From the NCBI GenBank assembly GCA_023251835.1, contig JAHEXZ010000044.1:1-44918 (forward strand): a DNA stretch of 44,918 bases, given 5' to 3'. The notes beneath the pieces were generated by a model. That model saw nothing but the letters and a program-made list of their open reading frames with translations, was not told where the DNA came from and did no database searches. Below, one piece after another: positions 1-9,052 of the stretch. Position numbers and translations under genes: made by a program. Position 1 is the first letter of the stretch; each line of letters begins with the position of its first letter. The DNA is from Bacteroidota bacterium. GTDB lineage: Bacteria; Bacteroidota; Bacteroidia; 2-12-FULL-35-15.

Positions 1-111
1 TACGACAAAATACAATTGAGCCGAAGTTTATCCTCCTTCTGCCTATGTATATAATTCAATTCCCTCAGGCAACGTTATACTGTTGCTTAAGAAAAAATAA
101 AAATCGTAATC

Positions 112-401
112 TTATTAACTCATGTTACGCAAAATTTATATCTAATTCAGAATATCTCTATATTTCCACCTGTCATTTCGAACACAGTGAGAAATCTTGT
201 CAATCAATTGCAAAGATTTCTCTTCCTGCTTTCAGCAGGATTCGAAATGACAATGATAGTGAGTATGAATTTTTTAAAGCAGTCACTTTTATTGTCTTTT
301 TGAGAAAATTACCCTTCTCTCTTTATCAATTCTCTTGTCCATTATAAGTATAAAAGTCTATCATTTTTAAATCTTTTTCTTTGCGTAACATGAGTTAATA
401 A
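112..401. repeat. 290-bp element with perfect 22-bp terminal inverted repeats (MITE-like)
   Basis: Bases 112-133 are the exact reverse complement of 380-401 (core ACTCATGTTACGCAAA). The interior is non-coding and contains a second nested palindrome at 171-252. Size, terminal repeats and lack of coding capacity resemble a miniature inverted-repeat element. I see no convincing target-site duplication, so mobility is inference. Confidence 0.55.
171..252. repeat. Nested palindromic intergenic repeat (TGTCATTTCGAA type)
   Basis: TGTCATTTCGAA at 171-182 pairs with TTCGAAATGACA at 241-252. Inside it, GAGAAATCTT (189-198) pairs with the AAGATTTCTC at 213-222, and CCTGCT/AGCAGG (226-240) forms a third small hairpin. 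This sequence type is a common dispersed repeat in Bacteroidota genomes, recognised from general knowledge and not from a search. Confidence 0.7.
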
Positions 402-676
402 TTTACATTACCAATGTATACAGTTTGTTAAGACTGGTAATGGTCAAAACTTGGATTAACTGGTAAAATTATTTCTACCGGTTGAGCGAAGGGTATCAAG
501 AAAAAATTGCTATAGAAAATTATTTTTTCTTTTTATCCTCGCCTTTTCCTCTTCCCATAGTTTTTAATTTTTGTAAGGTATCCAAAAATTCTTGTGTATC
601 GAAATCATTATTAAAATCAAAGATTCAGTATATTATACCAATACGGATTGAGTTTACGAAAACATCCTATAGCATA

Positions 677-733
677 AATTTAAGTATACCATCTTTCCGA
701 ATAAAAAATTCGGAAAGATGGTATACTTAAATT
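677..733. repeat. Perfect 26-bp inverted repeat with 5-base loop
   Basis: Bases 677-702 are the exact reverse complement of 708-733; the loop (703-707) is five A residues. The stem contains GTATACCATCTTTCCG. The stem is long, perfect and AT-rich, and lies about 145 bp beyond the ahcY stop codon. It could act as a transcription end or RNA-stabilising hairpin, or be a dispersed palindromic repeat. Confidence 0.75.
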
Positions 734-802
734 CAGTTCGATTAAAAAACTAAAGGTTTAATTACCTTTAGAATTAGCCCCCCTTGGGGGAAATGGGGGA
801 TT

Positions 803-857
803 AAAGGCATTGCCTTCGGCTTCTCCTTCTCCGAAGCTCTGCGAAGGAGAAGCCTTT
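803..857. terminator. Probable hairpin terminator downstream of ahcY
   Basis: GGCTTCTCCTTC (818-829) pairs with GAAGGAGAAGCC (843-854). Flanking AAAGGC (803-808) and GCCTTT (852-857) offer an alternative pairing. The hairpin starts about 20 bases beyond the ahcY stop codon on the minus strand. There is no clear U tract, so it may instead be a palindromic repeat. Confidence 0.4.
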
Positions 858-877
858 AGCTGCCAAAGGGAGAGGCA

Positions 878-2200
878 TTAGTACCTGTAAGCGTCAGATT
901 TGAATGGACCTTCAATAGTTACACCAATATAATTGGCTTGCTCTTTAGTTAACACATCCAATTCGCAATTAATTTTTGCAAGATGCAAACGTGCTACTTT
1001 TTCATCTAAGTGTTTAGGTAAAGTATACACTTTGTTTTCATATTTTGAACCATTTGCCCATAACTCAATCTGAGCAAGCGTTTGGTTTGTGAATGAGTTA
1101 CTCATTACAAAAGATGGATGTCCTGTAGCACAGCCTAAATTCACCAAACGGCCTTCTGCCAATACAATAATGTCTTTACCATCAACAGTATATTTATCCA
1201 CCTGTGGTTTGATAACATCTTTTGTTGTACCATAGTTCTTATTCAACCAAGCCATATCAATTTCATTATCGAAGTGACCAATGTTGCATACAATAGCATT
1301 GTGCTTCATTGTTTTGAAATGACGATCAGTAATAATATTTTTGTTACCAGTAGCAGTTACAATGATATCAGCCTCTTTCACCGCTTTATCCATTTTCATT
1401 ACTTGGTAGCCATCCATTGCAGCCTGTAAAGCGCAGATTGGGTCAATTTCAGTTACAATAACACGTACACCTTGTGAGCTTAGTGATTCAGCAGAACCTT
1501 TTCCTACATCACCATAACCAGCAACTACAGCTACTTTTCCGGCAAGCATTAAATCAGTAGCTCTGCGTATAGCATCTACCAATGATTCACGGCAGCCATA
1601 TTTGTTATCGAATTTTGACTTAGTAACTGAATCGTTAACGTTGATCGCAGGAATATGTAAAGTTCCCTTTTTCATGCGCTCATACAAACGGTGAACACCA
1701 GTAGTTGTTTCTTCAGAAAGGCCTTTAATACCTTTAATCAGTTCCGGATATTTGTCAAACACCATATTGGTTAAATCTCCACCATCATCCAGAATCATGT
1801 TTAATGGTTTACGTTCTTCACCGAAGAATAACGTTTGTTCGATACACCAGTCAAACTCCTGCTCATTCATACCTTTCCAGGCATAAACAGAAATACCTGC
1901 AGCAGCAATAGCAGCAGCAGCATGGTCTTGAGTTGAGAAAATATTACAAGAAGACCAGGTTACTTCAGCACCCAGTTCAACCAATGTTTCAATCAATACC
2001 GCTGTTTGGATGGTCATGTGCAGACAGCCTGCAATTCTTGCATTTTTCAATGGTTTGGAAGCGCCAAATTCGGCACGTAAGGCCATTAAACCCGGCATTT
2101 CAGCTTCCGCCAATTTAATTTCTTTGCGTCCCCATTCAGCAAGAGACATATCTTTTACTTTATATTTCACAAATTTTTCCACGGTTGTGTTGTTTCCCAT
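878..2200 (-). CDS. ahcY: S-adenosyl-L-homocysteine hydrolase (adenosylhomocysteinase)
   Basis: A cytosolic NAD-dependent enzyme that splits S-adenosylhomocysteine into homocysteine and adenosine, recycling the product of SAM-dependent methylation. The 440-residue length is normal for the family. Visible features are the substrate-binding [13 protein letters not shown] segment (about 61-73), the [11 protein letters not shown] segment (about 163-173), [11 protein letters not shown] (about 189-199), the Rossmann motif GYGDVGKG at 228-235, and the conserved C-terminal Lys-x-Asp-x-Tyr-Arg-Tyr end. The ATG start is supported by a good Bacteroidota promoter 35-66 bases upstream and by the normal N terminus. 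It appears monocistronic: the next gene upstream on the same strand has its own long gap. Identification is secure. Confidence 0.97.
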   Translation of the reverse strand: MGNNTTVEKFVKYKVKDMSLAEWGRKEIKLAEAEMPGLMALRAEFGASKPLKNARIAGCLHMTIQTAVLIETLVELGAEVTWSSCNIFSTQDHAAAAIAAAGISVYAWKGMNEQEFDWCIEQTLFFGEERKPLNMILDDGGDLTNMVFDKYPELIKGIKGLSEETTTGVHRLYERMKKGTLHIPAINVNDSVTKSKFDNKYGCRESLVDAIRRATDLMLAGKVAVVAGYGDVGKGSAESLSSQGVRVIVTEIDPICALQAAMDGYQVMKMDKAVKEADIIVTATGNKNIITDRHFKTMKHNAIVCNIGHFDNEIDMAWLNKNYGTTKDVIKPQVDKYTVDGKDIIVLAEGRLVNLGCATGHPSFVMSNSFTNQTLAQIELWANGSKYENKVYTLPKHLDEKVARLHLAKINCELDVLTKEQANYIGVTIEGPFKSDAYRY

Positions 2201-2234
2201 TTTTTTAGATTTTTAGTTTAGGTTAATGAAAGTG

Positions 2235-2266
2235 CAAAATTAGGTCTTATTCTGATAATAAGCAAA
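2235..2266 (-). promoter_or_regulatory. Bacteroidota-type promoter for ahcY
   Basis: On the minus strand a -33 TTTG (complement of 2263-2266) is followed by 20 nt and then TAATTTTG (complement of 2235-2242), a full match to the Bacteroidota -7 consensus TAnnTTTG. The element ends 34 bases before the ahcY start codon. Confidence 0.75.
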
Positions 2267-2296
2267 TTAGACTTTTCAACCGCGCATTGAAAAGCC

Positions 2297-3340
2297 CTAT
2301 TTAATAGGGGCTGCAGACCAGATTATTTTACCGGTTTTATCAATATAGGCAGGTATACCATCATAACTGACATAGGCTAAACCATCAATAAAATCGGCAG
2401 CATGGTCTGACTTACGGCTGATGACAATTCTTCCGGATTTATCAATATATTGCCATTTTGCATCTTTAAAGCTTCCGATTACCCAGGGAGATATACTCAC
2501 GCATGCCAATCCATCGTTAAAGAAAAAAGCACCAGAATAAATTGGATTGATTACCATCTTTCCTTTTTTATCAATATAACCATACTTACCATTTTTATAA
2601 TCTCCAATTCGGACACATGCAAGCCCATCTGAAAACATAAACACTTTATCAAACTGACATTCGATAGCGGGTCTTCCTTTTTTATCAATGTATCCCCATT
2701 TGCCATTTTTATGGTCGCCAATTCTCACATTTGTAAGTCCTTCCGAAAATTCAAATGTCTGGTCATATTTAAAAGGGATAATCGTTTGTCCGGTTTTGTC
2801 AGTAAAACCCCATTTTCCTGATTGTTTTACACGCCCGAGGTCTTCTTTAAAATCCCAGGCACCTTCATATTCGGGTTTAATAACCAGATTTCCAGTTTTA
2901 TCAATATATCCAAACTTAATCCCAATCTGTAAACGTGCCATTCCTTCAGAAAATTTATAAGCATGTTCACATTTAGGTTCTAACACTACTTTTCCGGTTT
3001 TATCAATATAATAATAGCTGATACCTTTTCTAACACATGCCAATCCCTCAGAAAAATAACCATCTGTTTTATAATCGTATTGCGGCTGAATTACCACTTT
3101 ACCAGTAGCATTAATAAACCCATATTTACCACCCTGCTTTACAACAGCCATATCTTCATGAAACCTGTCTGCAAATTCAAATTGTGCCGGAATTATCACC
3201 TTGCCGGTTTTATTGATATAACCATATTTGTTTTTTTCACTAAATGGATAAAGTGTTTCCTGTGATTTTACAGCATATTGGGTCAACAGGCTAATCAGTA
3301 CCAATATGGCCACCTTATTTTTAAACAGTAATGATTTCAT
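2297..3340 (-). CDS. Secreted WG-repeat protein
   Basis: 347 residues with an N-terminal signal peptide (hydrophobic stretch about 9-21, likely cut near residue 26). The remainder is about nine WG-type repeats, each containing a core like YGYIDKTGKVVI followed by a FSEGLA-like segment. The repeats are recognisable at about 40-residue spacing, and the eighth (WQYIDKSG) and ninth (AYIDKTG) lack the canonical Gly. WG repeats (KWG family) are widespread in Bacteroidota; their molecular role is poorly known, with binding or cell-surface functions suggested. No catalytic domain or T9SS sorting domain is visible, so it is probably periplasmic or outer-membrane associated. The family call is secure, the role unknown. 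Confidence 0.9.
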   Translation of the reverse strand: MKSLLFKNKVAILVLISLLTQYAVKSQETLYPFSEKNKYGYINKTGKVIIPAQFEFADRFHEDMAVVKQGGKYGFINATGKVVIQPQYDYKTDGYFSEGLACVRKGISYYYIDKTGKVVLEPKCEHAYKFSEGMARLQIGIKFGYIDKTGNLVIKPEYEGAWDFKEDLGRVKQSGKWGFTDKTGQTIIPFKYDQTFEFSEGLTNVRIGDHKNGKWGYIDKKGRPAIECQFDKVFMFSDGLACVRIGDYKNGKYGYIDKKGKMVINPIYSGAFFFNDGLACVSISPWVIGSFKDAKWQYIDKSGRIVISRKSDHAADFIDGLAYVSYDGIPAYIDKTGKIIWSAAPIK

Positions 3341-3406
3341 ACCTGGATTTTTTTGTAAATATCCGAAAAAAAATGAAGTTTTTCAAGCTACTGTCTTATC
3401 AAGCAT

Positions 3407-3454
3407 AAACCCGGCAGGGCTCTGAGCATACGGCTTATCAGACATGCCAGGTTT
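3407..3454. repeat. Imperfect hairpin between DUF58 and WG-repeat genes
   Basis: AAACCCGGCA (3407-3416) pairs with TGCCAGGTTT (3445-3454) with one mismatch. It lies downstream of the DUF58 gene and upstream of the WG gene, both on the minus strand. It may help end DUF58 transcription, but has no U tract. Confidence 0.35.
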
Positions 3455-3527
3455 TACGCTAGAACAAGGTTGACTTAACACTACCAAAAGTGTAAAAGAT
3501 GATACACTTGTACTTGCAAAAACTTTA

Positions 3528-3600
3528 CAAACTCATTCGCTCAGTATTACTGAATCTAACCGCCTTTGCTATCACAAATTCAGTAAGATTCAGTATACTA
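3528..3600 (-). repeat. TATACTGA-family repeat, copy 1
   Basis: Read on the minus strand this starts TATACTGAATCTTACTGAAT and ends CTGAGCGAATGAGTTTG. It aligns along its whole length with the first 70 bases of the copy at 20442-20561, including the AGCAAAG-GGTTAGA middle. The stop codon of the DUF58 gene (3598-3600) touches its edge. Confidence 0.75.
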
Positions 3601-4572
3601 TAACATCCGTATCCTTTTCAGTAAATATGGCATCAGCACCTGCTCAAATCCCTGGTTGATGTCGGCTTCAATAAAATCAATCCGGTATTGAGCGCATTTC
3701 AACATTAATTCTTTTTTGTAATGTGCTATGGAACTTTGGTAAGTATCCTTTATTTCATTGGGATGTAACTTTACCTCTTCCCCGGTTTCCATATCCACAA
3801 AGCGGTAAGGGCGGTTATCAAAATCAAAATCCAATTCTTTTTGTTTATCTATCACATGAAACAGAATAATTTCATGTTTTTTATGTTTCAGATGCTGTAA
3901 AGCAGAAAACAATTCTTCTGAATCCGCCTTAGAATCCATCATATCGCTGAAAATAATTACCAATGAACGTTTATGAATAGTTTCAGCTATCTGATGAAGT
4001 GCGTCTGTAGCAGCAGTTGTTTTATGTGCAGTTATATCAAGCGGCTGAATTAGCTTTTCCAGTTCGTGATACAACATTTTATGATGTAAAGGATTGGATT
4101 TTGCCTGTGCAAAGAAATCAGTCTTATCAGAAAATACGCTCATTCCAACAGCATCACGCTGGCGCTTTAGCAGTTCTATCAATGCTGCAGCACAGTATAC
4201 GGAGAAAGTAATTTTATTAACCTCACCCCTGCCCTCCTTCCCTCTTTTATCGGGATAAACTGCGGAGAAGGGGCTTTTTATCTCCTTTATCGGGAAATAC
4301 ATGGAAGAAGAATTGTCAATTACCAATTGACAACGCAAGTTGGTTTCTTCTTCATAACGTTTGATAAATAATTTATCAGTACGCCCGAAAAGCTTCCAGT
4401 CAATATGTTTGGTTGATTCTCCTTTATTGTATAACCGGTGCTCAGCAAATTCAACACTGAAACCATGGAAAGGACTTTTATGAAGACCGGTTATAAAGCC
4501 TTCTACAACTTGTTTAGCAATCAATTCCAGGTGGGTAAATTGCTGTAAAACTTGTCTATTGATGGTTTCCAT
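3598..4572 (-). CDS. DUF58 / von Willebrand A-like domain protein
   Basis: 324 residues of the DUF58 family. Family members often sit beside MoxR AAA+ ATPases and vWA membrane proteins; none of those partners is seen here. The N-terminal half carries the typical GESTKHIDWKLFGRTDKLFI segment (about 51-70). A vWA-like metal site motif DNSSSM lies at about 86-91. The second half has VIIFSDMMDS and FHVIDKQ segments of the vWA-like fold. Residues about 95-118 form a Pro/Gly/Lys-rich insertion that breaks the usual step from the DxSxSM strand to the next helix, and its DNA matches a Bacteroidota palindromic repeat type. The frame stays open, so the gene may still work. Confidence 0.88.
   Translation of the reverse strand: METINRQVLQQFTHLELIAKQVVEGFITGLHKSPFHGFSVEFAEHRLYNKGESTKHIDWKLFGRTDKLFIKRYEEETNLRCQLVIDNSSSMYFPIKEIKSPFSAVYPDKRGKEGRGEVNKITFSVYCAAALIELLKRQRDAVGMSVFSDKTDFFAQAKSNPLHHKMLYHELEKLIQPLDITAHKTTAATDALHQIAETIHKRSLVIIFSDMMDSKADSEELFSALQHLKHKKHEIILFHVIDKQKELDFDFDNRPYRFVDMETGEEVKLHPNEIKDTYQSSIAHYKKELMLKCAQYRIDFIEADINQGFEQVLMPYLLKRIRML
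4220..4295 (-). repeat. Palindromic repeat inserted in frame inside the DUF58 gene
   Basis: Bases 4221-4276 have the CCTCACCCCTGCCCTC...GGAGAAGGGG composition typical of dispersed intergenic repeats in Bacteroidota, unlike the surrounding codons. A 10-bp direct repeat, TTTATCGGGA, occurs at 4246-4255 and 4286-4295. The insertion adds about 20-24 residues without a stop codon. Confidence 0.55.
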
Positions 4573-4628
4573 CTATAAAGGTTAAAAGAGGAAAAAGTTA
4601 AAAGTCAAAAGAACCAAGGAGAAAAGTT

Positions 4629-4680
4629 AAAAGTCAAAATTCAAAAGAAACAAAACGTTTACTTTTGAATTTTGACTTTT
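4629..4680 (-). terminator. Perfect 19-bp hairpin downstream of trxA
   Basis: Bases 4629-4647 (AAAAGTCAAAATTCAAAAG) are the exact reverse complement of 4662-4680, with a 14-base loop. The stem starts 16 bases beyond the trxA stop on the minus strand and is flanked by T-rich sequence in that direction. It could end trxA transcription. The same AAAGTCAAAA word recurs nearby (about 4590-4640), so it may also be a repeat. Confidence 0.5.
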
Positions 4681-4695
4681 GAACTTAAAAACTTT

Positions 4696-5013
4696 TTAAA
4701 GCAGTGCTTTCAATTTAGCATCCAGTACTGATTTAGGAACAGCACCCACTTGCTTATCCACTACCTGACCACCTTTAAAAAATAATATTGTAGGGATGTT
4801 ACGAATGCCAAACATTGAAGAAACGTTTGCATTATTGTCAACATTAACTTTTCCTACTATAGCTTTGCCATCGTAGTCCTTTGCCAGTTCTTCCACAACA
4901 GGCCCCACCATGCGGCAAGGTCCGCACCATTCTGCCCAAAAGTCAAGTAATACAGGTTTGTCAGAATTTTTTACGATCTCATCAAAATTTGAATCTGTGA
5001 TTTCTAATGCCAT
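4696..5013 (-). CDS. trxA: Thioredoxin
   Basis: A 105-residue cytosolic disulfide reductase with the canonical active site WCGPC (Cys30 and Cys33), preceded by VLLDFWAEW. It also has the conserved cis-Pro loop segment IRNIPTILFF and the C-terminal VGAVPKSVL helix entry. Length and motifs are those of a single-domain Trx1. No signal peptide is present, which separates it from the periplasmic TlpA-like proteins common in this phylum. It follows dnaE on the same strand with a 160-bp gap, so it is probably transcribed on its own. Confidence 0.96.
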   Translation of the reverse strand: MALEITDSNFDEIVKNSDKPVLLDFWAEWCGPCRMVGPVVEELAKDYDGKAIVGKVNVDNNANVSSMFGIRNIPTILFFKGGQVVDKQVGAVPKSVLDAKLKALL

Positions 5014-5173
5014 GATTTTAATTTTAGAATTTTAGAATTGTTGATTTGTTTCAATAAAAATTGTGTTTGACATAGTCAAATGATTTGCCAATTCGTTTTT
5101 TTATGACTGATTGGCATTTTTTATGCCAGCAGATTTCTTTGCAGTCATTCCGAACTTGTTTCAGCATTGCTCA

Positions 5174-8100
5174 CTAATTCAAATCAAAAGTCAAATGGTG
5201 CAGCTTTAACAACTCCAATAAATCATTATTCGGGTTTACTTTTATCTTTTTAGATGGTAGCAGTACTTCAACTTTTTTTTCATCAAATACTTTGAATTTT
5301 AAGGTACAATTCCTCGGTTGAATTGTAGAATTTATTGTAAGTATTTCATTGAATTTATTTATAAACTCCTCAGATAACTCCTTTATTGGCAGATTTACAG
5401 TAATACTTCTTGCCAATTTGTCGCGTAATTCTGATAAAAGCTGAATGGTACTAACTTTAAATTCAAAATTTCCGGAATTTCTGAAACGTTCGGCTATTTT
5501 GCCCTTTACATACAAAAACAAGCCCTGCACCATGTATGGTTTGAATTTTACATAATCTTCACCAAAAAAAGCTAATTCTGTGGATTCACGGTAATCTTCT
5601 ATAACAATCTTACCCCATGGATTTCCGGTTTTTGTAATTCCATGATGTACACCCGTTACGATACCCCCAAATACGAGGTCTTTATTTTTATTTTCTTCTA
5701 TTTTTTTTGTATCGCTGACGGAGTGGTAACAGAAGTTTTCTATTTCCAGTTTATAGGTATCCAAAGGATGTCCGGAAATAAAAAATCCAACCACATCTTT
5801 TTCATTTTTCAATTGCTCCAGATTGTTCCAGGGTTCACAAACCGGAATTTTAGGTTCCGGCATTTCTACCTCGCTGGATTCACCAAACAGAGATACTTGA
5901 GAGGAGTTTGCACCATCCTGGTAAGAGTTTCCATAACGGATTGCTTTTTCCATGAAACTGCCGGAATCATTTCCTTCGGTATAAAAATAGGTAGCACGGT
6001 GAATATTCAAGGAGTCAAATCCACCGGCATAAGCGAGACTTTCAAATGTTTTTTTATTGGCAGCTCTTAAATTGATTCTCCGCACAAGATCAAAAACACT
6101 TTTATATGGCCCATTTGTAGAACGTTCTTCAACGATTGATACAACTGCTGCTTCGCCTACACCTTTTACAGCACCCATACCAAAACGTATCTGTCCGTTT
6201 TTATTTACCGCAAACTGGTATTGACTTTCATTCACATCAGGCCCAAGTACCGGGATTCCCACACGTTTGCATTCATCCATGAAGAAAGTAATTTTATCAA
6301 TATTGCTTAAGTTGTGCGTAAGTACAGATGCCATGTATTCGGCCGGATAATGAGCTTTTAAATATGCTGTCTGATAAGCCACAAAAGCATAACAGGTGGA
6401 ATGTGATTTATTAAACGCGTATTGAGCAAACTTTTCCCAGTCTGTCCATATCTTTTCCAGCTTATCAGCCGGTAATCCTTTAGCAGTGGCTCCATCCATG
6501 AATTTGCTTTTCATTTTATCCAGCGTAGCTCTGTCTTTCTTACCCATTGCTTTACGCAACACATCCGCATCGCCTTTTGAGAAACCTGCTAATTTTTGTG
6601 ATAACAACATCACCTGCTCCTGGTAAACCGTGATACCATAGGTATCTGACAGGTACTCTTCCATTTCAGGCAAGTCATAAGCAATGGTTTCGCGTCCATG
6701 CTTACGTGCAATGAAGTTAGGAATGTACTCTATTGGGCCCGGACGATATAAGGCATTCATAGCAATCAGGTCCGCAAACTTATCCGGTTTCAGGTTAACC
6801 AAATGTTTTTGCATCCCGGCACTTTCAAACTGGAAAGTGCCGTTGGTATCGCCACGTTGGTAGAGTTCAAATGTTTTCTGGTCATCCAGAGGCACATCAT
6901 CAATTACAATATCTAAACCATGATTTTGTTTAACCAGTTTTAAAGCATCGCGAATGATACTAAGCGTTTTTAAACCCAGGAAATCCATCTTGATAACACC
7001 TGCATCTTCAATCACTTTTCCATCGTATTGGGTTATCAATAACTCAGTTTCTTTGGAAGTGGCAACAGGGATAATTTCAGTAATATCTTTTGGAGCAATG
7101 ATAATACCAGCGGCATGAATACCTGTACCTCTAACAGAACCTTCCAATACCAATGCTTCTTTGAGCACTTTTGCCTGCAAATCATCACCATTAAAGATGG
7201 TGCGCAATTTTTTTACATCTTCAATATCTTCTTTTGTCAGTCCTTCTTTCTCTTCCAGGCTTCCGTTGCCAATCAAGGGAGCCTGTATTACACGTTTTAA
7301 TACTATACCCGGCTTTTCAGGAACTAACTTGGCCAGCATGTTGGATTCCTGCAATGGCAGATCCATAACACGCGCCACATCTTTAATACTCATTTTAGCG
7401 GCCATGGTACCGTATGTGACAATTTGAGCTACCTGGTTTTTGCCATACTTTTCAACTACATAATCAATTACTTTTTGCCGGCCTTCATCATCAAAATCGG
7501 TGTCAATATCAGGCATTGATTTACGGTCAGGATTTAAGAAACGCTCAAACAGTAAATTGTATTTAATAGGGTCGATATTGGTGATACCAATGCAATAGGC
7601 TACTGCAGAGCCGGCAGCAGAGCCACGTCCAGGGCCTATGAACACACCAATATCGCGTCCAGCTTTAATAAAATCAGATACAATAAGGAAATAGCCTGCA
7701 AAACCCATTATTTTAATGGTGTTAAGCTCAAAATTGAGCCGCTCTTCTATTTCAGGTGTAAGGTCTTTGTAACGCTCTTTTGCACCTGTAAAGGTTAAAT
7801 GATGAAGATAATCGTCCTGGGTGGCAAAACCAACAGGCATTTGAAAGTTGGGCAGCATAATATCCTGCTTGAGTTTCAAAGGACTTATCTTATCAACAAT
7901 ATCATTGGTATTATCAATAGCCTGCGGTAAATCGCTGAAAAGTTGTGTCATTTCAGCGGTTGTTTTAAAATAAAACTGGTTGTTATAAAATGCGAAGCGT
8001 TTGCCTTTTGCAGAAACAGAGTCATCATCTCCAAAGTCTCTCATGATGGGAGTACTTTGTTTCTCCCCGGTATTGATGCACAACAAAATATCATGAGCAT

Positions 8101-8767
8101 TTGCATCGGCCTGGTCAACATAATGAGAGTCATTAGATGCGATGATTTTAACATTGTATTTTTTTGCAAACTTCAGCAATACCTCATTCACCTTGTTTTG
8201 GTCAGGGATATCATGGCGTTGCAACTCTATATAATAGTCTTCACCAAAAATATCCAACCACCATTTAAACTCTTTTTCTCCTTCCTCCTCTCCTTTCTTT
8301 AGAATGGTTCTTGGCACTGATGCACCCAGACAACAGGTGGTAGCAATTAATCCTTTATTATATTTTAATATTAATTCTTTATCAATACGGGGATACTTAC
8401 CATATAGGCCTTCTGTATAACCTAATGAACATAGCTTCAAAAGATTTTTATACCCTTCCGCATCCTTAGCCAAAAACAGTTGATGGCAACGAATGTCTTT
8501 ATCATCCTTTGTAAACTGTTGTTTATGACGATTTTCAACCACATAAAATTCACAGCCTACAATTGGTTTTATTTTATTTGGGTTATCAGGAGTATTGTGT
8601 TTAGCAGCTTCCGCTACAAACTTGAATACACCAAACATATTGCCATGGTCGGTAATAGCAAGCGCCCGCATGTTATCATTCACGGCTTTTTTATACAGCG
8701 CTGATATATCAGCAGCACCATCCAGCAATGAAAATTGTGTGTGAACGTGTAAGTGGGAAAAATTCAT
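5174..8767 (-). CDS. dnaE: DNA polymerase III subunit alpha
   Basis: The 1197-residue replicative polymerase of the DnaE class. The N-terminal PHP domain begins HLHVHTQFSLLDG (from residue 5), and it keeps metal-site-like motifs ITDHGNMF, GCEFYV and NDSHYV, so the PHP site looks intact, not degenerate. The polymerase core shows GPGRGSAAGSAVAY (about 380) and the catalytic PDIDTDFDDEGR (about 417). Helix-hairpin-helix sequences follow, then an OB-fold at about 1025-1090 (GIVTGVHHGITKTGNPWGKI). No 3'-5' exonuclease domain is fused, separating it from PolC. A TAAATTTG -7-like element lies at 8906-8913 (minus), but I see no matching -33 box. Confidence 0.97.
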   Translation of the reverse strand: MNFSHLHVHTQFSLLDGAADISALYKKAVNDNMRALAITDHGNMFGVFKFVAEAAKHNTPDNPNKIKPIVGCEFYVVENRHKQQFTKDDKDIRCHQLFLAKDAEGYKNLLKLCSLGYTEGLYGKYPRIDKELILKYNKGLIATTCCLGASVPRTILKKGEEEGEKEFKWWLDIFGEDYYIELQRHDIPDQNKVNEVLLKFAKKYNVKIIASNDSHYVDQADANAHDILLCINTGEKQSTPIMRDFGDDDSVSAKGKRFAFYNNQFYFKTTAEMTQLFSDLPQAIDNTNDIVDKISPLKLKQDIMLPNFQMPVGFATQDDYLHHLTFTGAKERYKDLTPEIEERLNFELNTIKIMGFAGYFLIVSDFIKAGRDIGVFIGPGRGSAAGSAVAYCIGITNIDPIKYNLLFERFLNPDRKSMPDIDTDFDDEGRQKVIDYVVEKYGKNQVAQIVTYGTMAAKMSIKDVARVMDLPLQESNMLAKLVPEKPGIVLKRVIQAPLIGNGSLEEKEGLTKEDIEDVKKLRTIFNGDDLQAKVLKEALVLEGSVRGTGIHAAGIIIAPKDITEIIPVATSKETELLITQYDGKVIEDAGVIKMDFLGLKTLSIIRDALKLVKQNHGLDIVIDDVPLDDQKTFELYQRGDTNGTFQFESAGMQKHLVNLKPDKFADLIAMNALYRPGPIEYIPNFIARKHGRETIAYDLPEMEEYLSDTYGITVYQEQVMLLSQKLAGFSKGDADVLRKAMGKKDRATLDKMKSKFMDGATAKGLPADKLEKIWTDWEKFAQYAFNKSHSTCYAFVAYQTAYLKAHYPAEYMASVLTHNLSNIDKITFFMDECKRVGIPVLGPDVNESQYQFAVNKNGQIRFGMGAVKGVGEAAVVSIVEERSTNGPYKSVFDLVRRINLRAANKKTFESLAYAGGFDSLNIHRATYFYTEGNDSGSFMEKAIRYGNSYQDGANSSQVSLFGESSEVEMPEPKIPVCEPWNNLEQLKNEKDVVGFFISGHPLDTYKLEIENFCYHSVSDTKKIEENKNKDLVFGGIVTGVHHGITKTGNPWGKIVIEDYRESTELAFFGEDYVKFKPYMVQGLFLYVKGKIAERFRNSGNFEFKVSTIQLLSELRDKLARSITVNLPIKELSEEFINKFNEILTINSTIQPRNCTLKFKVFDEKKVEVLLPSKKIKVNPNNDLLELLKLHHLTFDLN

Positions 8768-8780
8768 GGGTTATGTGGTT

Positions 8781-8902
8781 CTATGAATTACGAATATTAA
8801 CGAATAACGAATTTCTATGAATTTTATGCTTTACAAAAACACTACTATCAACAGCATCAAATAGCGGTTTGATTAATATTCATAAAAATTCGTAATTCGT
8901 AG
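8781..8902. repeat. Imperfect inverted repeat upstream of dnaE
   Basis: CTATGAATTACGAAT (8781-8795) pairs with ATTCGTAATTCGTAG (8888-8902) with one mismatch. Further ATGAATTTTATG/CATAAAAATTC pairing occurs inside. The spacer is non-coding. It lies between the divergent dnaE and acyltransferase genes and probably belongs to the dispersed palindromic repeats. Confidence 0.5.
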
Positions 8903-9052
8903 ATGCAAATTTACCGAATTAACGCTTTTGTTTTAAGGCTGTTGAAAAGATGTGAAAAAGAAAATGGTACAATGCCAATCGATTTGTTGGGAACTCCATT
9001 TAAAAATAATTGTTATTTTGCAATAATGAATTTTAAATTTACAGTTTAAAGG

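Larger units (their letters stand above)
1..877. other. Gene-free intergenic stretch rich in inverted repeats
   Basis: No credible gene is visible here. Two open frames (45-347 and 482-730) have low-complexity Phe/Ile/Ser-rich translations without any recognisable domain, and both run through inverted repeats, so I treat them as chance. The stretch holds a 290-base element with 22-bp terminal inverted repeats, a nested palindromic repeat, a perfect 26-bp hairpin and a GC-richer hairpin just beyond the ahcY stop codon. The left edge may continue a gene or repeat outside the window. Confidence 0.7.

Noticed and set aside
45-347. 100-residue open frame at the left end
   Set aside because: It runs through the inverted-repeat element and its nested palindrome; the translation has no recognisable domain.
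482-730. 82-residue open frame
   Set aside because: It ends inside the perfect 26-bp hairpin and has low-complexity Phe/Ser/Ile sequence.
5642-6070. 142-residue plus-strand frame
   Set aside because: It lies wholly antisense inside dnaE, whose conserved domains leave no doubt about the coding strand.
8940-9052. Promoter for the acyltransferase gene
   Set aside because: TTATTTTG near 9013 has no TTTG at the proper spacing, so I do not call it.
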